DNA of 64,000 bases. It comes from Anthoceros angustus (taxonomy: Eukaryota; Streptophyta; Anthocerotopsida; Anthocerotales; Anthocerotaceae). Below, piece by piece: positions 1-11,545 of the stretch. The DNA is taken from contig MU008169.1 in the NCBI GenBank assembly GCA_010909165.1, positions 1,116,001 to 1,180,000 of the forward strand, in the 5' to 3' direction. The notes under the pieces are model-generated. The model was not told the origin of the DNA, did not search any database, and worked only from the letters and a program-made list of their open reading frames with translations. The stretch's first letter is position 1, and every line of letters begins with the position of its first letter. The position numbers and the translations under genes were made by a program.

Positions 1-184
1 GCAACTAACCTCATCTCCTCATTTGTGAGGCCAAGAAGAACATATGCATCCATCCAGCATTTTGAACCAATGGATACAAGTCGGCTAGTCTAGATCCTGG
101 AAGGAATGATTCCTCCCAATACATAAAATTTGTACACCCCGATCCACCTTATCCATGTCAAAGAAGTTCTTGTTGGGACCTGGG

Positions 185-3100
185 CCGGGTCTACAATGAC
201 AATCATGGGCACACCACCACCACGTGGAATGCTTCATCTTTTGCATCAAAGCCTCCACCCAAGCCAGTCTAGCTTACGATTTTGCCAAACCGACATAGTT
301 CTTCCGAGGTCTACCGCTGATGGACAGCTTTAACGTGGACTCCCATACTCTCTTTCCCGCAATTGCCTCTCGCAACATCTCTCCCCTCATCGTCTAGCTC
401 ATCGTCATCCGTGGCTACAACCATCCTTGGCCTTCTCTATGAACTTTGGGAGCTCTTCGCCCCTCTCGGACATCATGTGCCATGCCCGCTTACTTGTTGA
501 CCTTCCCACCCCTCCCTCCACGCCGATTGCCGACTCTCAATCCCTTCCTCTTTTTCCTCGATTGTCTACCCGAATCGGCTGACTTGAACCCTTCGAGTGC
601 CATGGACCCAAATCCCGGTCCGTTGCATCCACCTCCGCCCCATCGTCATCTTCCACGTCTTCGTCGTGGGGCTCGGATATGATCCACCGGCCTCGGGCCA
701 TCGGCGAATGCCATCGCCAAACCCCTCATTGTCGGTCCCCACCCGCATCCTCATCTTCGTCTTCACGGCCAGAGAGGTTAGGGTGACATCATCGCAGACC
801 ATGGGCTAGGAAAAACCAGCTGGAGTGTGGGCGGACTGTTGCTTGGACTCACCGGACGTCCGTGGCTCGCAACCCTCTTACCAAGAGCTTTCATTTCGCA
901 AACTAGTCAAACGTGTCCCGCTGAATTATATTTTGTGCCACCACCTTTTGTTGCGTTTCATGCGCGCGTGCATGCATGGCGGTTGCCAACGACACCGCAG
1001 TGGATGGATTTGCTGATCCCATTCCGCACTAGGAGTTGCCATTTGATTTCCACTCGCAGATGCCATGCTAGGGGCCTTCTCGCAACAAGATGCCCTTTCG
1101 ATGTAAGCAATGCATCATCCCGCACACCTTCTAAACATTGCTGGTGCAAAGCCTTGTGGAAGACACGATGTCCATCACCGTGTCGCAATGCCTCAAAGTT
1201 CTTGCCTTTTCCTCGATTGTCTACCCGCAATCGGTGACGGCTTGAACCCTTCGAGTGCCATGGATGACCCAAATCCCATCCACCTCACCGCCCCATCGTC
1301 ATCTTCCACGTCTTCGTCGTGGGGCCCGGATATGATCCACCGGCCTCGGGCCGCCGTGCCATCGCCAAACCCCTCATTGTCTGGTCCCCACCCGCATCCT
1401 CATCTTCGTCTTCGTCGGCTAGAGAGGTTAGGGTGACATCATCGCTGACCATGGGCTAGGAAAAACCAGCGGCTTGAGTGTGGGCGGACTGCTTGGACTC
1501 ACCGGACGTCCGTGGCTCGCAACCCTCTTACCGGCTTTCATTTCGCAAACTAGTCAAACGTGTCCGGAATTATATTTTGTGCCACCACCTTTTGTTGCGT
1601 TTCACGGCGCAGATCATGCATATCGGTGGCGGTTGCCAACGACCGCCTGCAGTGATGGATTTGCTGATCCCATTCCGCACTAGGAGTTGCCATTTGATTT
1701 CCACTTGGCGCAGATGCCATGCTAGGGGCCTTCTGCAGCAAGATGCCCTTTCGATGTAAGCAATGCATCATCCCGCACACCTTCTAAACATTGCTGGTGC
1801 AAAGCCTTGTGGAAGACACGATGTCCATCACCGTGTCGCAATGCCTCAAAGTTCTTGCCTTTTCCGCTGGTTGGCACGCCACAATGTCAAAGTTCTTCAC
1901 CGCAGATCAGACTTTAACTCTAATCCATTGCGGTCCGCATTTAAGAGGCTCCTTGTGCTTGAGCCAGATCAAGAATATGACGACACCGCTCATCCTTCGT
2001 GATCGATCGAAAACAATCGCTCCGCACATTTCTTTTGGCTGGTGTGGTTCGTGATCATCCTCCATCGACACATACAAGAAGAGCAAGTCTTGATTGGGTC
2101 GTTGTTGCACCGTCCAACTTCTCTTTGTAATGTCAAATGGCGAGATCATCTTGTACATCCGTGGATCAAGTCAATATCGGACCGCTTGTAAGGACTCGGA
2201 AAGATGCCTTGGTCGTGAGGATGCTCTTGTGGAAAGACCCGCATCGTGGCGCAGCTTGAGTTGTCCTTGGAGTCCGGCCGGGTCTACAATGACAATCATG
2301 GGCACACCACCACCCACGTGGAATGCTTCATCTTTTGCATCAAAGCCTCCACCCAAGCCAGTCTAGCTTACGTACCTTGCCAAACCGACATAGTTCTTCC
2401 GAGGTCTACAACTGCATGCCTTTAACGTGGACTCCCATACTCTCTTTCCCGCAATTGCCTCTCGCAACATCTCTCCCGCTGTAGCGTCATCCGTGGCTAC
2501 AAGACCTTGGCCTTCTATGAACTTTGGGAGCTCTTCGCCCCTCTCGGACATCATGTGCCATCCGCCGCGCACTTGTTGACCTTCCCACCCCGCCCTCCAC
2601 CGATTGCCAAGACTCAATCCCTTCCTCTTTTCCTCGATTGTCTACCCAAGAATCGACGGCTTGAACCCTTCGAGTGCCATGGATGACCCAAATCCCGGTC
2701 CGTTGCATCCACCTCGCCCCATCGTCATCTTCCACGCTCGCTGGCTGGATATGATCCACCGGCCTCGGGCACCGAATGCCATCGCCAAACCCCTCATTGT
2801 CCGGTCCCCACCCGCATCCTCATCTTCGCCTTCGCTTGGCCAGAGAGGTTAGGGTGACATCATCGCAGTGCCATGGGCTAGGAAAAACCGCTGCTGAGTG
2901 TGGGCGGACTGCTTGCTTGACTCAAGCACCGGACGTCCGTGGCTCGCAACCCTCTTACCAGAAGCTTTCATTTCGCAAACTAGTTGTCAAACGTGTCCCG
3001 CTGAATTATATTTTGTGCCACCACCTTTTGTTGCGTCATGGCGCAGATCATGCATATCGGTGGCGGTTGCCAACGACTGCCTGCAGGTTGATGGATTTGC

Positions 3101-3715
3101 CTGCTCCCATTCCGGGCACTAGGAGTTGCCATTTGATTTCCACTCACGCAGATGCCATGCTAGGGGCCTTCTGCAAGATGCCCTTTCGATGTAAGCAATG
3201 CATCATCCGCACACCTTCTAAACATTGCTGGTGCAAAGCCTTGTGGAAGACACGATGTCCATCACCGTGTCGCAATGCCTCCAAAAGTTCTTGCCTTTTC
3301 CGCTGGCACGCCACAATGTCAAAGTTCTTCACCGCAGATCAGACTCTAATCCATTGCGGGTCCGACGAAGAGGCTCCTTGTGCTTGAGCCAGATCGAATA
3401 TGACGACACCGCTCATCCTTCGTGATCGATCGAAAACAATCGCTCCCGCACATTTCTTTTGGCTGGTGTGGTTCGCATCCTCCTCCATCGACACATACAA
3501 GAAGAGCAAGTCTTGATTGGGTCGCTGTTACACTGTCCAACTTCTCTTTGTAATGTCAAATGGCGAGATCATCTTGTACATCCGGTGGATCAAGTCAATA
3601 TCGGACCGCTTGTAAGGACTCGGAAAGATGCCTTGGTCGGGATGCTCTTGTGGAAAGACCCGCTGTGTGGCGCAGCTTTGAGTTGTCCTTGGAGTCCGGC
3701 CGGGTCCGCTCGCGC
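185..3715 (-). mobile_element. Three degenerate copies of an unidentified coding repeat
   Basis: Three partial copies of one sequence lie head to tail, roughly 185-1209, 1210-2277 and 2278-3715. Anchor strings recur in the same order: the block around 557, 1211 and 2630; the block around 826, 1478 and 2898; the block around 1108, 1760 and 3197; and the block around 1999 and 3420. Coding character is on the minus strand, with open stretches at 1907-2158, 2487-2759, 3144-3332 and 3528-3719 whose peptides continue one another across frameshifts. No copy has an intact frame and I recognise no domain. Copies differ by short indel patches between long identical runs. The arrangement looks like a tandemly duplicated transposon gene; the family is unknown. 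Bases 1-184 probably belong to the same debris. Confidence 0.6.
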
Positions 3716-3768
3716 TCAAGGCCTCGTGAGTCTGCCTTCCGTCGCGCTTTTTTCTCCACCGAGCGCCT

Positions 3769-5148
3769 GCGATTTGTTGGAGTCATTCTTCCGCTCGAGC
3801 CCTTGAGGAGCCATTCGTATGCAACTATGAAAGAAGTGAGATCACGTGTTTAGATTGTTAAAAGTCGACACTGCATGAGCTCGCAACTTCTCGCACGGAC
3901 ACCTGTGTGCAAGCGGAGTTGACAGGTTGATGCTCACAGACGACTAGCCCACCGCACTCGAGCAACACAATTGCACGCCGATGAGGAGGTCGAGTCCCGC
4001 ATGCCCGCCTACCGATGGACAAAGTGCGGTGAGTGAGAACGACCTGCTTTCTCCAAATCGCAAATCTCTTGCTTTTCCGCCACATAAGCTAGATGGAAAT
4101 ACACATCTTCCCGCCAAAGCGAGAATGAATCTATACCATCCGTAAAGGGGAAGGTGGGGTGTGCTTCATGAAGGAAGACAGGGCAAGGCGCTGTAATCAA
4201 GCAACTCCTTAAATGCTTTGTCGCCGGCGACGTGTTTTGCCATTGTCCCGCTAATGGGGCAATGTAATATTGAGCATATTCTAAGGTATATGCTAGTTAT
4301 GCCACTAAAATAGTGTTCTGGTGGCATAACGATGGGCACCTAGAGTGATTCAAAGATCCACCGACTAGCATACACCGCTTCCTACCACCGCAAAGTGGGC
4401 ACATCGACTTCATTGCCGATTTAGAAGGCTTATTTCGCACGAAGCCCGAATCGAGTCTGCGATTTGTTGGAGTCATTCTTCCGCCCTTGAGGAGCCATTA
4501 CATGCAACTATGAAAGAAGTGAGATCACGTGTTTAGATTGTTAAAAGCATGAGTGCAACTTCTCGAACAGGACGGCGTGTGCAGCGGGAGTTGACAGTTG
4601 ATGCTCACAGACGACTAGCCCACTGCACCCTCGAGAGCAACACAATTGCTGATGAGGAGGTCGGCGGTGTCACTGATCTGCTGCCCGGCCTGATGGACAA
4701 AGTGCGGGTGAGTGTGAGAGCGACCCGTTTTCTCCGATCGCGGCAATCTCTTGCTTTTCCGCCATAAGCTAGATACACATCTTCCCAAAGCGAGAATGAA
4801 TCTATACCATCCGAGAAAGGGGAAGGTGGGGTTGTGTGCCTTCATGAAGGAAGACACGAGGCAAGGCGAGCTCTGTAATCAAGCAACTCCTTAAATGCTT
4901 TGTCGCGGCCGTGTTTTGCCATTGTCCGGCTAATGTGGCAAATGCAATATTGAGCATATTCTAAGGTATATACTAGTTATGCTAAAATAGTGTTCGGTGT
5001 GGCATAACGTTGGGCACCTAAGTGATTGCATCCACCGACTAGCATTACCGGCGCGTTTCCTACCGGCCGCAAAGTGGGCACCTCGACTTCATTACCCGGC
5101 ATTTAGTGCGAAGGCTTATTTCGACAGCCGCGGTGTATCGAGTCTTGC
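3769..5148. repeat. 690-bp tandem duplication
   Basis: Two units, 3769-4458 and 4459-5148, repeat the same order of sequences: the block beginning GCGATTTGTTGG, a stretch around AAGAAGTGAGATCACG, an internal region with TTCTAAGGTATAT, and a closing block with AAGGCTTATTTCG. They differ by many small indels. I see no long open frame in either unit. The pair lies directly upstream of the plus-strand coding stretch at 5221, so it may be promoter or leader sequence of a mobile element; this is inference. Confidence 0.7.
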
Positions 5149-5220
5149 GCATCCACTTCTCATCCACCTTGCGCATCTCCTCCTCCTCCTCACTGACGCC
5201 ACGCCGCCTCCGTGAGAGCA

Positions 5221-5770
5221 ATGGCCAACGATGCAGACGAAGGCGTGTTCGATTTTGCAAATTTCAGGGTCGATGCATGTCATTCCGAACGGGTGGCCAT
5301 GAGTCCGACGACTCAATTGTTGATCTCAGATGATGCCCGCACAACCCCGCGCCGTAGTTTTAGAGGATGATTCAGCGGCGGCCGCGGCCGATGCATAGTC
5401 CTTGAAGAGACACGTGAAAGCGATTCACAACGGTGGAGAGCGATGACGGCGCGTGTTCCGTATATGGAGGGGGAACGAGGATATGGTTGCCACCGATGGC
5501 GACCTTTTTCTGTACGATCCCGTGTACGATGCAGAGGCGTAGAGGATCGCACAAGAAGAACTCGTGCAGACGTTTAACCGGATGTCCGATGCTCGACGCA
5601 GACGCCGCGACTGCAGCACCACGAGGCAAGACTGCACCATCCATCCGGACTTCTTCAGATCACCAGTGGCGAAGCGCATCGCGAAGATGTACCATAACGA
5701 TCTCGACTTAAAACCCCCGCCGATGTGCCTTGAAGTGTTTTTTTTGTTTTTTTGGTCGAGTGTGGTGTGA
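5221..5770 (+). pseudogene. Broken N-terminal coding region of a mobile-element gene
   Basis: An ATG at 5221 in good context (AGAGCAATGG) opens a 49-codon acidic frame beginning MANDADEGVFDFANF that stops at 5370. In shifted frames coding character continues: a stretch around 5475-5540 reads VATDGDLFLYDPVYDAEA, and 5564-5770 reads on as a basic segment (MSDARRRRRD) to HPDFFRSPVAKRIAKMYHND. The pieces appear to be one exon broken by at least two frameshifts and an in-frame stop. No domain is recognised. It is followed by a T-rich stretch and a block that reappears inverted near 62.9-63.1 kb, which suggests it belongs to a repeated mobile element. Confidence 0.4.
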
Positions 5771-6340
5771 AAATAAGTCGTTGATGAGGCAAGGGTATTT
5801 ATAAAAGAAACGTCCTTGGCCTATGGTTTTTTTTCCTTGTTTTTATTTCTTAGGTTAGATAATAAGGGTCCGGAACTCGATGTTCCTTGGCCCATGGACT
5901 TGGGATGTCCACTAAAAGGTCTATATATGTGAGGTAGGGGGTTGGTATAATTAGGGTGATAGGTCTATAGGCCGAGGATTGGGCGGTAGCCGAATGAGTG
6001 GGGTTGTGGATTGGGGTGTGGAGCGGTCGAGAGGTAACAGGTAGGGGAACCCGGGAACTTAACCCTAGGAAAAGTCCGCTCGGACAACGGAGCGCAACGG
6101 CCGGAGCGAGCGAGCGCCGGAGCGCAACGACGGAGCGCAACGCCGGAGTTGCATCCGGAGAATACCGCGAAGGAGGCGCGAGGCGCACCACGAGGAAGGA
6201 GCTCAACCCCATCCGCGACATCGCGAGTCGCGACGCTAGAGGAGGAAGGCGACGGGCCGCGGTTGGGAGGTAGGAACCTCGAGACCGACTCGCCAGTAAT
6301 TCGCGAATCACCGATTTGAGGCGACCGGGAGATCAGGAGG
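5740..6340 (+). repeat. Element leader block, inverted copy at 62.5-63.1 kb
   Basis: The segment with the T-rich tract, the TATTTATA motif, the 'gaactcgatgttccttggcc' stretch and the 'gtctatatatg' motif reappears as a reverse complement around 62540-63115 in the same internal order with small indels. Further along both copies carry a similar 'ataaccctaagg'-like string. Best explained as the same part of one mobile-element family in opposite orientations at the two sides of the window. Confidence 0.55.
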
Positions 6341-6348
6341 GATGGCGC

Positions 6349-9300
6349 CAAGGTCGCACTGAGATTGTGCTTGCCCAATGGCCAAACATGGATCATTGGA
6401 AAGTTCGAAATGGGAATTGGTGAAGGAGCTGCTTGGCTTCATGGAAGAACGGTGGAATTACATGAACTTGGGACTGGTGCAGAGTGTGCGCCACCAAGGA
6501 CAAACAAGCTGGGGAATTAGAGCGAAGCAGGATTGGGACCCGGAATTGGTTAGAGAGTGTATGCAGAAGGAGGAGGCGCGGTTTGGTGATGGAGCCCAAA
6601 AGGAGCACAAAGAAATACCGGTTAAGGCGGGCGACCGAACCCAACGGCCGACGGGATTTGGCAACATAGCTTGATGGGTCCGCCGATGGCCTATGTTTCG
6701 CAAAGACAAGAAGGTGATTATTTGTCCGACCACTTGCCGCTCTCCATGAAGTGGTCAAGGGGCAAAAATCGATTGGGGACGAATTCTCTGTTGTGTGAAG
6801 AGAGGTTGAACTTGATTTCTCCTACCCTCGACCTCTAATTTCACCATTTCTGGTCCATCTTTATGTGCATGCTAACTGCCTGCCAGAGGTGGAAATTGTG
6901 GCCTCCCTTCACATGTGGAAGCCGCTTAGGGAGGTGAAATGGAAGGCGGAGGAGCCCAAGGAGGAAATCGAGGAAAATCGGATAGCCGGAGTCCGTATGG
7001 CGCCTGAGGAAGAGAAGGAAATTTCTACCAAGAAAAGAGGAAGACCGGGGTGAAGACGGCAATAAAAAGGTGAAGGGGATGCGCTGTCACTGTCGAAAAC
7101 GCGCCACCAGAAAATGAAGGCCAAATGGCAGATTGAGGTGGCAGAAGAGGAGGCGCGATCCGAGGAGGACAATTTTGCCGACGATGCGATGCATGATGAA
7201 TCAACCCCGAGGGTTTAGGCTGACTAAGCGGACCTCCTCAAAGATGGGAAGAGATTTTCAAGGGGACTCCACCGCAACAGAGGTGGATGCAACCGAATTG
7301 GTGAGGTGCGCACCTTGCCGGAAGGAAAGTTCTCGAGGGATGGCGCCGCTGGGGCCGCCAACAAGTGGATTTGCGTGAGCCGACCACATCGATGATCCGC
7401 CTGCCGGATTTGTTGGATCAAGCGCTTTAGCCTCACCGCCTGGTGCAAGGGCGACGGAGGAAGTGGTGAAGGCCAGTTTGACGAAGAGGAGGCCAAGCGC
7501 AAGCAACCGGAGGAAGACAAGCGGTCCTAGAGGAAATAAGGGCCAAGATTCAAGAAGATTTGTGCAGGCTCAGAGAAGTTGCAAGCCATGACGAGCCACA
7601 GGAAGCGCCATGGCTCAAATTAAGGATGCCCACAGACGAACCAGAGATGCAGGGGAGTTGTTGAGCCCAGAGCGTGAGGCGCCTCGGAGAAGGCCCATAA
7701 GTCGGCGGAGCGATAAACGGAGCGGATGAGGCACGTGGCCGAGCCGTAAAGGACAAAGGGAAGGGGAAGCGAGGTAGTGACCACGATCGGGTAGTGGAAG
7801 GAACTACCGAACGAAGGAAGCAAAGAACCGAGGTAGCCAAACACCTACCGTGGTTGTCAACACGATTATGGAGTCCACCATCACTGTAGTGGCCACCGAC
7901 ATTGGCGCCCAAGGTCACTGAGATTGTGCTTGCTCCATGGCCAAACATGGATCATTGGAAAGTTCGATGGGAATTGGTGAAGGAGTCAAGCTTGGCTTCA
8001 TGGAAGAGCGGGGAATTACATGAACTTGGGACCGTGCAGTGTGCGCGCCACCAAGGACAAACAAAGCGGGGAATTAGAGCGCCGCAGGATTGGGACCGGA
8101 ATTGGTTAGGAGGGTGTATGGGCGCAGAAGGAGGAGGCGGTTTGGTGATGGAGCCGCCCGAAAAGGAGCAGCAGCAGCAACCGGTTAAGGCGGGCGACTG
8201 AACCCAACGGTTGACGAGGGATTTGGCAATGCAGCTTGATGGGTCCGCCGATGGCTCCTATGTTTCGCAAAGACAAGAAGTGGATTATTTGTCCGACCAC
8301 TTGCCGCTCCTCCATGAAGTGGTCAAGGGGAAATCGATTGGGGACGAATTCTCTCGACTGTTGTGTGAAGAGAGGTTGAACTCGATTTCTCCTACCCTCG
8401 ACCTCTAATTTCACCATTTCGTCCATCTTTATGCATGCTAACCGCCCGAGGTGGAGATTGTGGCCTCCCTCACATGTGGAAGCCGCTTAGGGAGGTGAAA
8501 TGGAAGGCGGAGGAGCCCAAGGAGGAAATCGAGGAAAATCGGATGGGAGTCCGTATGCAGGCCTGAGGAAGAGAAGGAAATTTCTACCAAGAAGAGGAAG
8601 ACCGGGGTGAAGACGGCCTCAAAAGGTGAAGGGGATGCGCTGTCACTGTCGAAAACCATGAAAATGAAGGCCAAACGATTGAGGTGGTAAGAGGAGGCGC
8701 GATCCGAGGAGGACAATTTTGCTGACCTGGATGCAGATGATGAATCAACCCCGGAGGGTTTAGGGTCGACCGTGGCGGACCTCCTCAAAGATGGGAAGAG
8801 ATTTTCAAGGGGACTCCACTGGCAACAGAGGTGGATGCAACCGAATTGGTGAGGGTGCGCACCTTGCCGGGAGGAAAGTTCTCGAGGGATGGCGGCGCTG
8901 GGGCCGCCACAACAAGTGGATTTGCGTGAGCCGACCACATCGATGATCCGCCTGCCGGATTTGTTGGATCAAGCGCTTTAGCCTCACCGCCTGGTGCAAG
9001 GGCGACGGAGGAAGTGGTGAAGGCCAGTTTGACGAAGAGGAGGCCAAGCGCAAGCAACCGGAGGAAGACAAGCGGTCCTAGAGGAAATAAGGGCCAAGAT
9101 TCAAGAAGATTTGTGCAGGCCCAGTGAGAAGTTGCAAGCCATGACGAGCCACAGGAAGCGCCATGGCTCAAATTAAGGATGCCCACAGACGAACCAGAGA
9201 TGCAGGGGAGTTGTTGAGCCCAGAGCGTGAGGCGCCTCGGAGAAGGCCCATAAGTCGGCGGAGCGATAAACGGAGCGGATGAGGCACGTGGCCGAGCCAG

Positions 9301-9470
9301 AAAGGACAAAGGGAAGGGGAAGCGAGGTAGCATAACCACGACCGGGGTAGTGGAAGGAACTACCGAACGAAAGGAAGCAGCAACCGAGGTAGCCGAAACA
9401 CCTACCGTGGTTGTCAACACGATTATGGAGTCCACCATCACTGTAGTGGCCACCGACATTGTCGCGCCCA
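6349..9470 (+). mobile_element. 1.56-kb tandem pair with decayed plus-strand coding remnants
   Basis: Unit 1 (6349-7903) and unit 2 (7904-9470) share nearly all sequence in order, from the start 'gagattgtgcttgc' through the end 'gtagtggccaccgacattg'. Plus-strand peptides in both units (6378-6674; 7902-8201) are similar, for example LVKELLGFMEERWNYMNLG in the first and a frameshifted equivalent in the second. Downstream both encode charged Glu/Lys/Arg-rich segments such as DEEEAKRKQPEEDKRS near 7480 and 9040. This could be the accessory or gag-like protein of a transposon. The long minus-strand frame 8785-9600 is probably only a shadow of this GC-rich coding remnant. No catalytic motif is visible. 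Confidence 0.55.
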
Positions 9471-10189
9471 ACTCTGAAGCGGTCATGAGCGGAGCAACAG
9501 GACGCGACGCGACCGCAGGACATGGACTGTGCAACTGTGTGTAGCCTACGGAGGAGGGTAAGCACCTCACCGCAGGAGGTCCTATTATGTTGCGGCACAT
9601 GGATGAGGAAACTTATGTTCCCCGGTCTATATGTGAATGGAGAACGCGTGCTTAACTTCACCGCCCATGTGCGTGTGGAAATAGGGACTGTGGCCTACCT
9701 ATCAAGTGAGGACCAAGTGCATACTTCTACCATCGCCCAGTGTGGGGTTGGCCCCTATTATGCGAGGCGACTTTGGAGGAGTTAAGGAGGAGGAGGTCCA
9801 GCTTGGGTGGACGAGGAACCGTAATAATCCTCAAAGAATAGGCGCAAGTGAAGACGCTAAGCTCCAGTAGGTACACCTCAAATTAGGACGCCCAGCAGCG
9901 ATGTGAGGTGGAAGTATTGTGAGAAACCCGTCGACGGGCCGCGCGGGCAGGAGAGCTCGTGGCGTGGCAATGGAGGACGAAGGCCAAGTCGAGGGAGGGC
10001 GCAGATAGCGGTGGATAGGTGATAGCATCCAAGGAAGAGATTTGGTTAGATGTCGATTAGACCTAGGAACGCCCGAATTGTGGGCGCCCTTCATGATAGC
10101 CATCTTAGGACCTAAAATCCGGGGCATGGCGCCATGTGTATAAGAGGGGCGGATTATGCCTCATGCAGAGCACTGCGTTGAGATCCCCA
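9471..10189. other. Unassigned repeat-like DNA
   Basis: No convincing gene. Short open frames lack domain signals. Part of the segment (about 10000-10130) shows weak inverted similarity to 62220-62400, consistent with continuation of the element whose blocks flank it. Confidence 0.3.
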
Positions 10190-11100
10190 CGCCTGTGGCT
10201 GGTTGGAGACGCCCAATTAACGGAGGTGTGCGAGACGCCCTAGGAATGGTCGAGCTTGCTCCGCTACCGGAGGAGGAAGGCGAGGCCTGGCCGACAAGGG
10301 AAGGGAACTAAGGGATTGGCACGGGGCGGGTCTGGAGCTTGCTCGTAACGCCTGCTGTGACGCCCTTGGCTCTTCTCGCTTCTTTCCTCGCTGGTTGTGT
10401 TCCAATTGAGGGTCCGTGGGAGTGAGTGGATGCCTCAAGGGGAATCGAGAGAGAGAGAAGGAGTGAGAGCATCGGGAAGGAGAGGTTATAATCAGACGCG
10501 CGTAATCGTGAGGGGAAGGAAGAGAAAACGTGGAGAGGTCATGGTCGAAATTGTGTGTAAGGATCGCGAATTGAGTCAGGCCGGCTGAAGAAGACGGAAC
10601 GTTGTGGAGGAAATAAGGTGGTGTGGCGCCCTTGTGTGTGTGTGCATGTGTGTGGATTGAAGGTAGAGGGGCCTAGGAATCGGGTCGAATCGGCCGGGCA
10701 TAGTGTGGGGTAGAATATCACCCGTGACTACGGTGGAGACAACCCTGTGAGTGAAACGCGCTACCGAATCAGCCGCTAGGGTTTGGTGTGGGACCCACCT
10801 CGGTGTTCGTTCCACTACCTGGTAGTGGTGCGGACTACCGCGGTAGTGGAGCGGGAGATGAGGTCGGGAAGTTAGATCCGTGGGTTGGACAAGACGGAGG
10901 TAGTAGTAGTTGAGTTGATGGGTGAGGAAGTAGCGGTGTAAGGCCCCACTTAGCAGTTAAGGTCGGTAGTGATAGAAGATAGCGCCTCGCACAAAACATT
11001 CCCTTGGGAGCGAATCCCGTGACTACAACGATAATGAGGGTGAATGACCTCACCGTGTCTCTGTGACATGATATTCCACCCCACACCATGACGCGTAAAC
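10190..11100 (-). repeat. Block with inverted copy at 61.25-62.15 kb
   Basis: Reverse complement of the sequence near 61250-62150. Shared landmarks in matching reverse order include 'gcttgctcgtaacgcc' (10338) against 'ggcgttacgagcaagc' (61981), the 'gtctccaaccagccacag' string, the 'gtgggtcccac' / 'aaccctagcg' block (10775-10800 against 61530-61555) and 'ttcccttgggagcgaatcc' (11004) against its complement near 61290. Near 10813 a perfect palindrome CCACTACCTGGTAGTGG sits at the position where the other copy has a shortened version. No open frame is supported in either copy. Confidence 0.7.
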
Positions 11101-11545
11101 CGCGGATAACACCGGACGTCACGGCGACAAGGTCGGCCTCCAATGGATCCGTGGGCGGGTCCGTGAATACTATCGAGAATGTGCTACACCAGTGTGAGCA
11201 CCGGGCAAGACTCGATGTGGAGGTGAGTCTCCGGACTTTGGTGAGAAGATCCACAGCATTGTTGATTTTGGGCTTGGCTTGAAACAATATCGCACGCGGT
11301 GATGGCGGAGCGGTGGACCGGAGTCGCCCAAGAGCTAATGTGGTCCGTGGTCCCGGATCTTTGTTTGGTGATTGTGATGCCATCCAGCTTGAGTTGCTCG
11401 AGATGATGCCTCGCACATCCGCCAAAAGGTGAGGATTTGCAACGAGCCGACGACGCTAAGCGAAAGTACCTCCGCCGAGCTAGAATGGATTTGGTCTTAG
11501 AGAAGCATTGTTCCAGGCTGTTGTGCGATTTAAAGCGGCATTGTT

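Noticed and set aside
8785-9600. Longest minus-strand frame in the 6-10 kb region (271 codons)
   Set aside because: Low-complexity Ala/Pro/Ser composition, and it lies opposite plus-strand coding remnants that are shared by both tandem units; it is a shadow frame.
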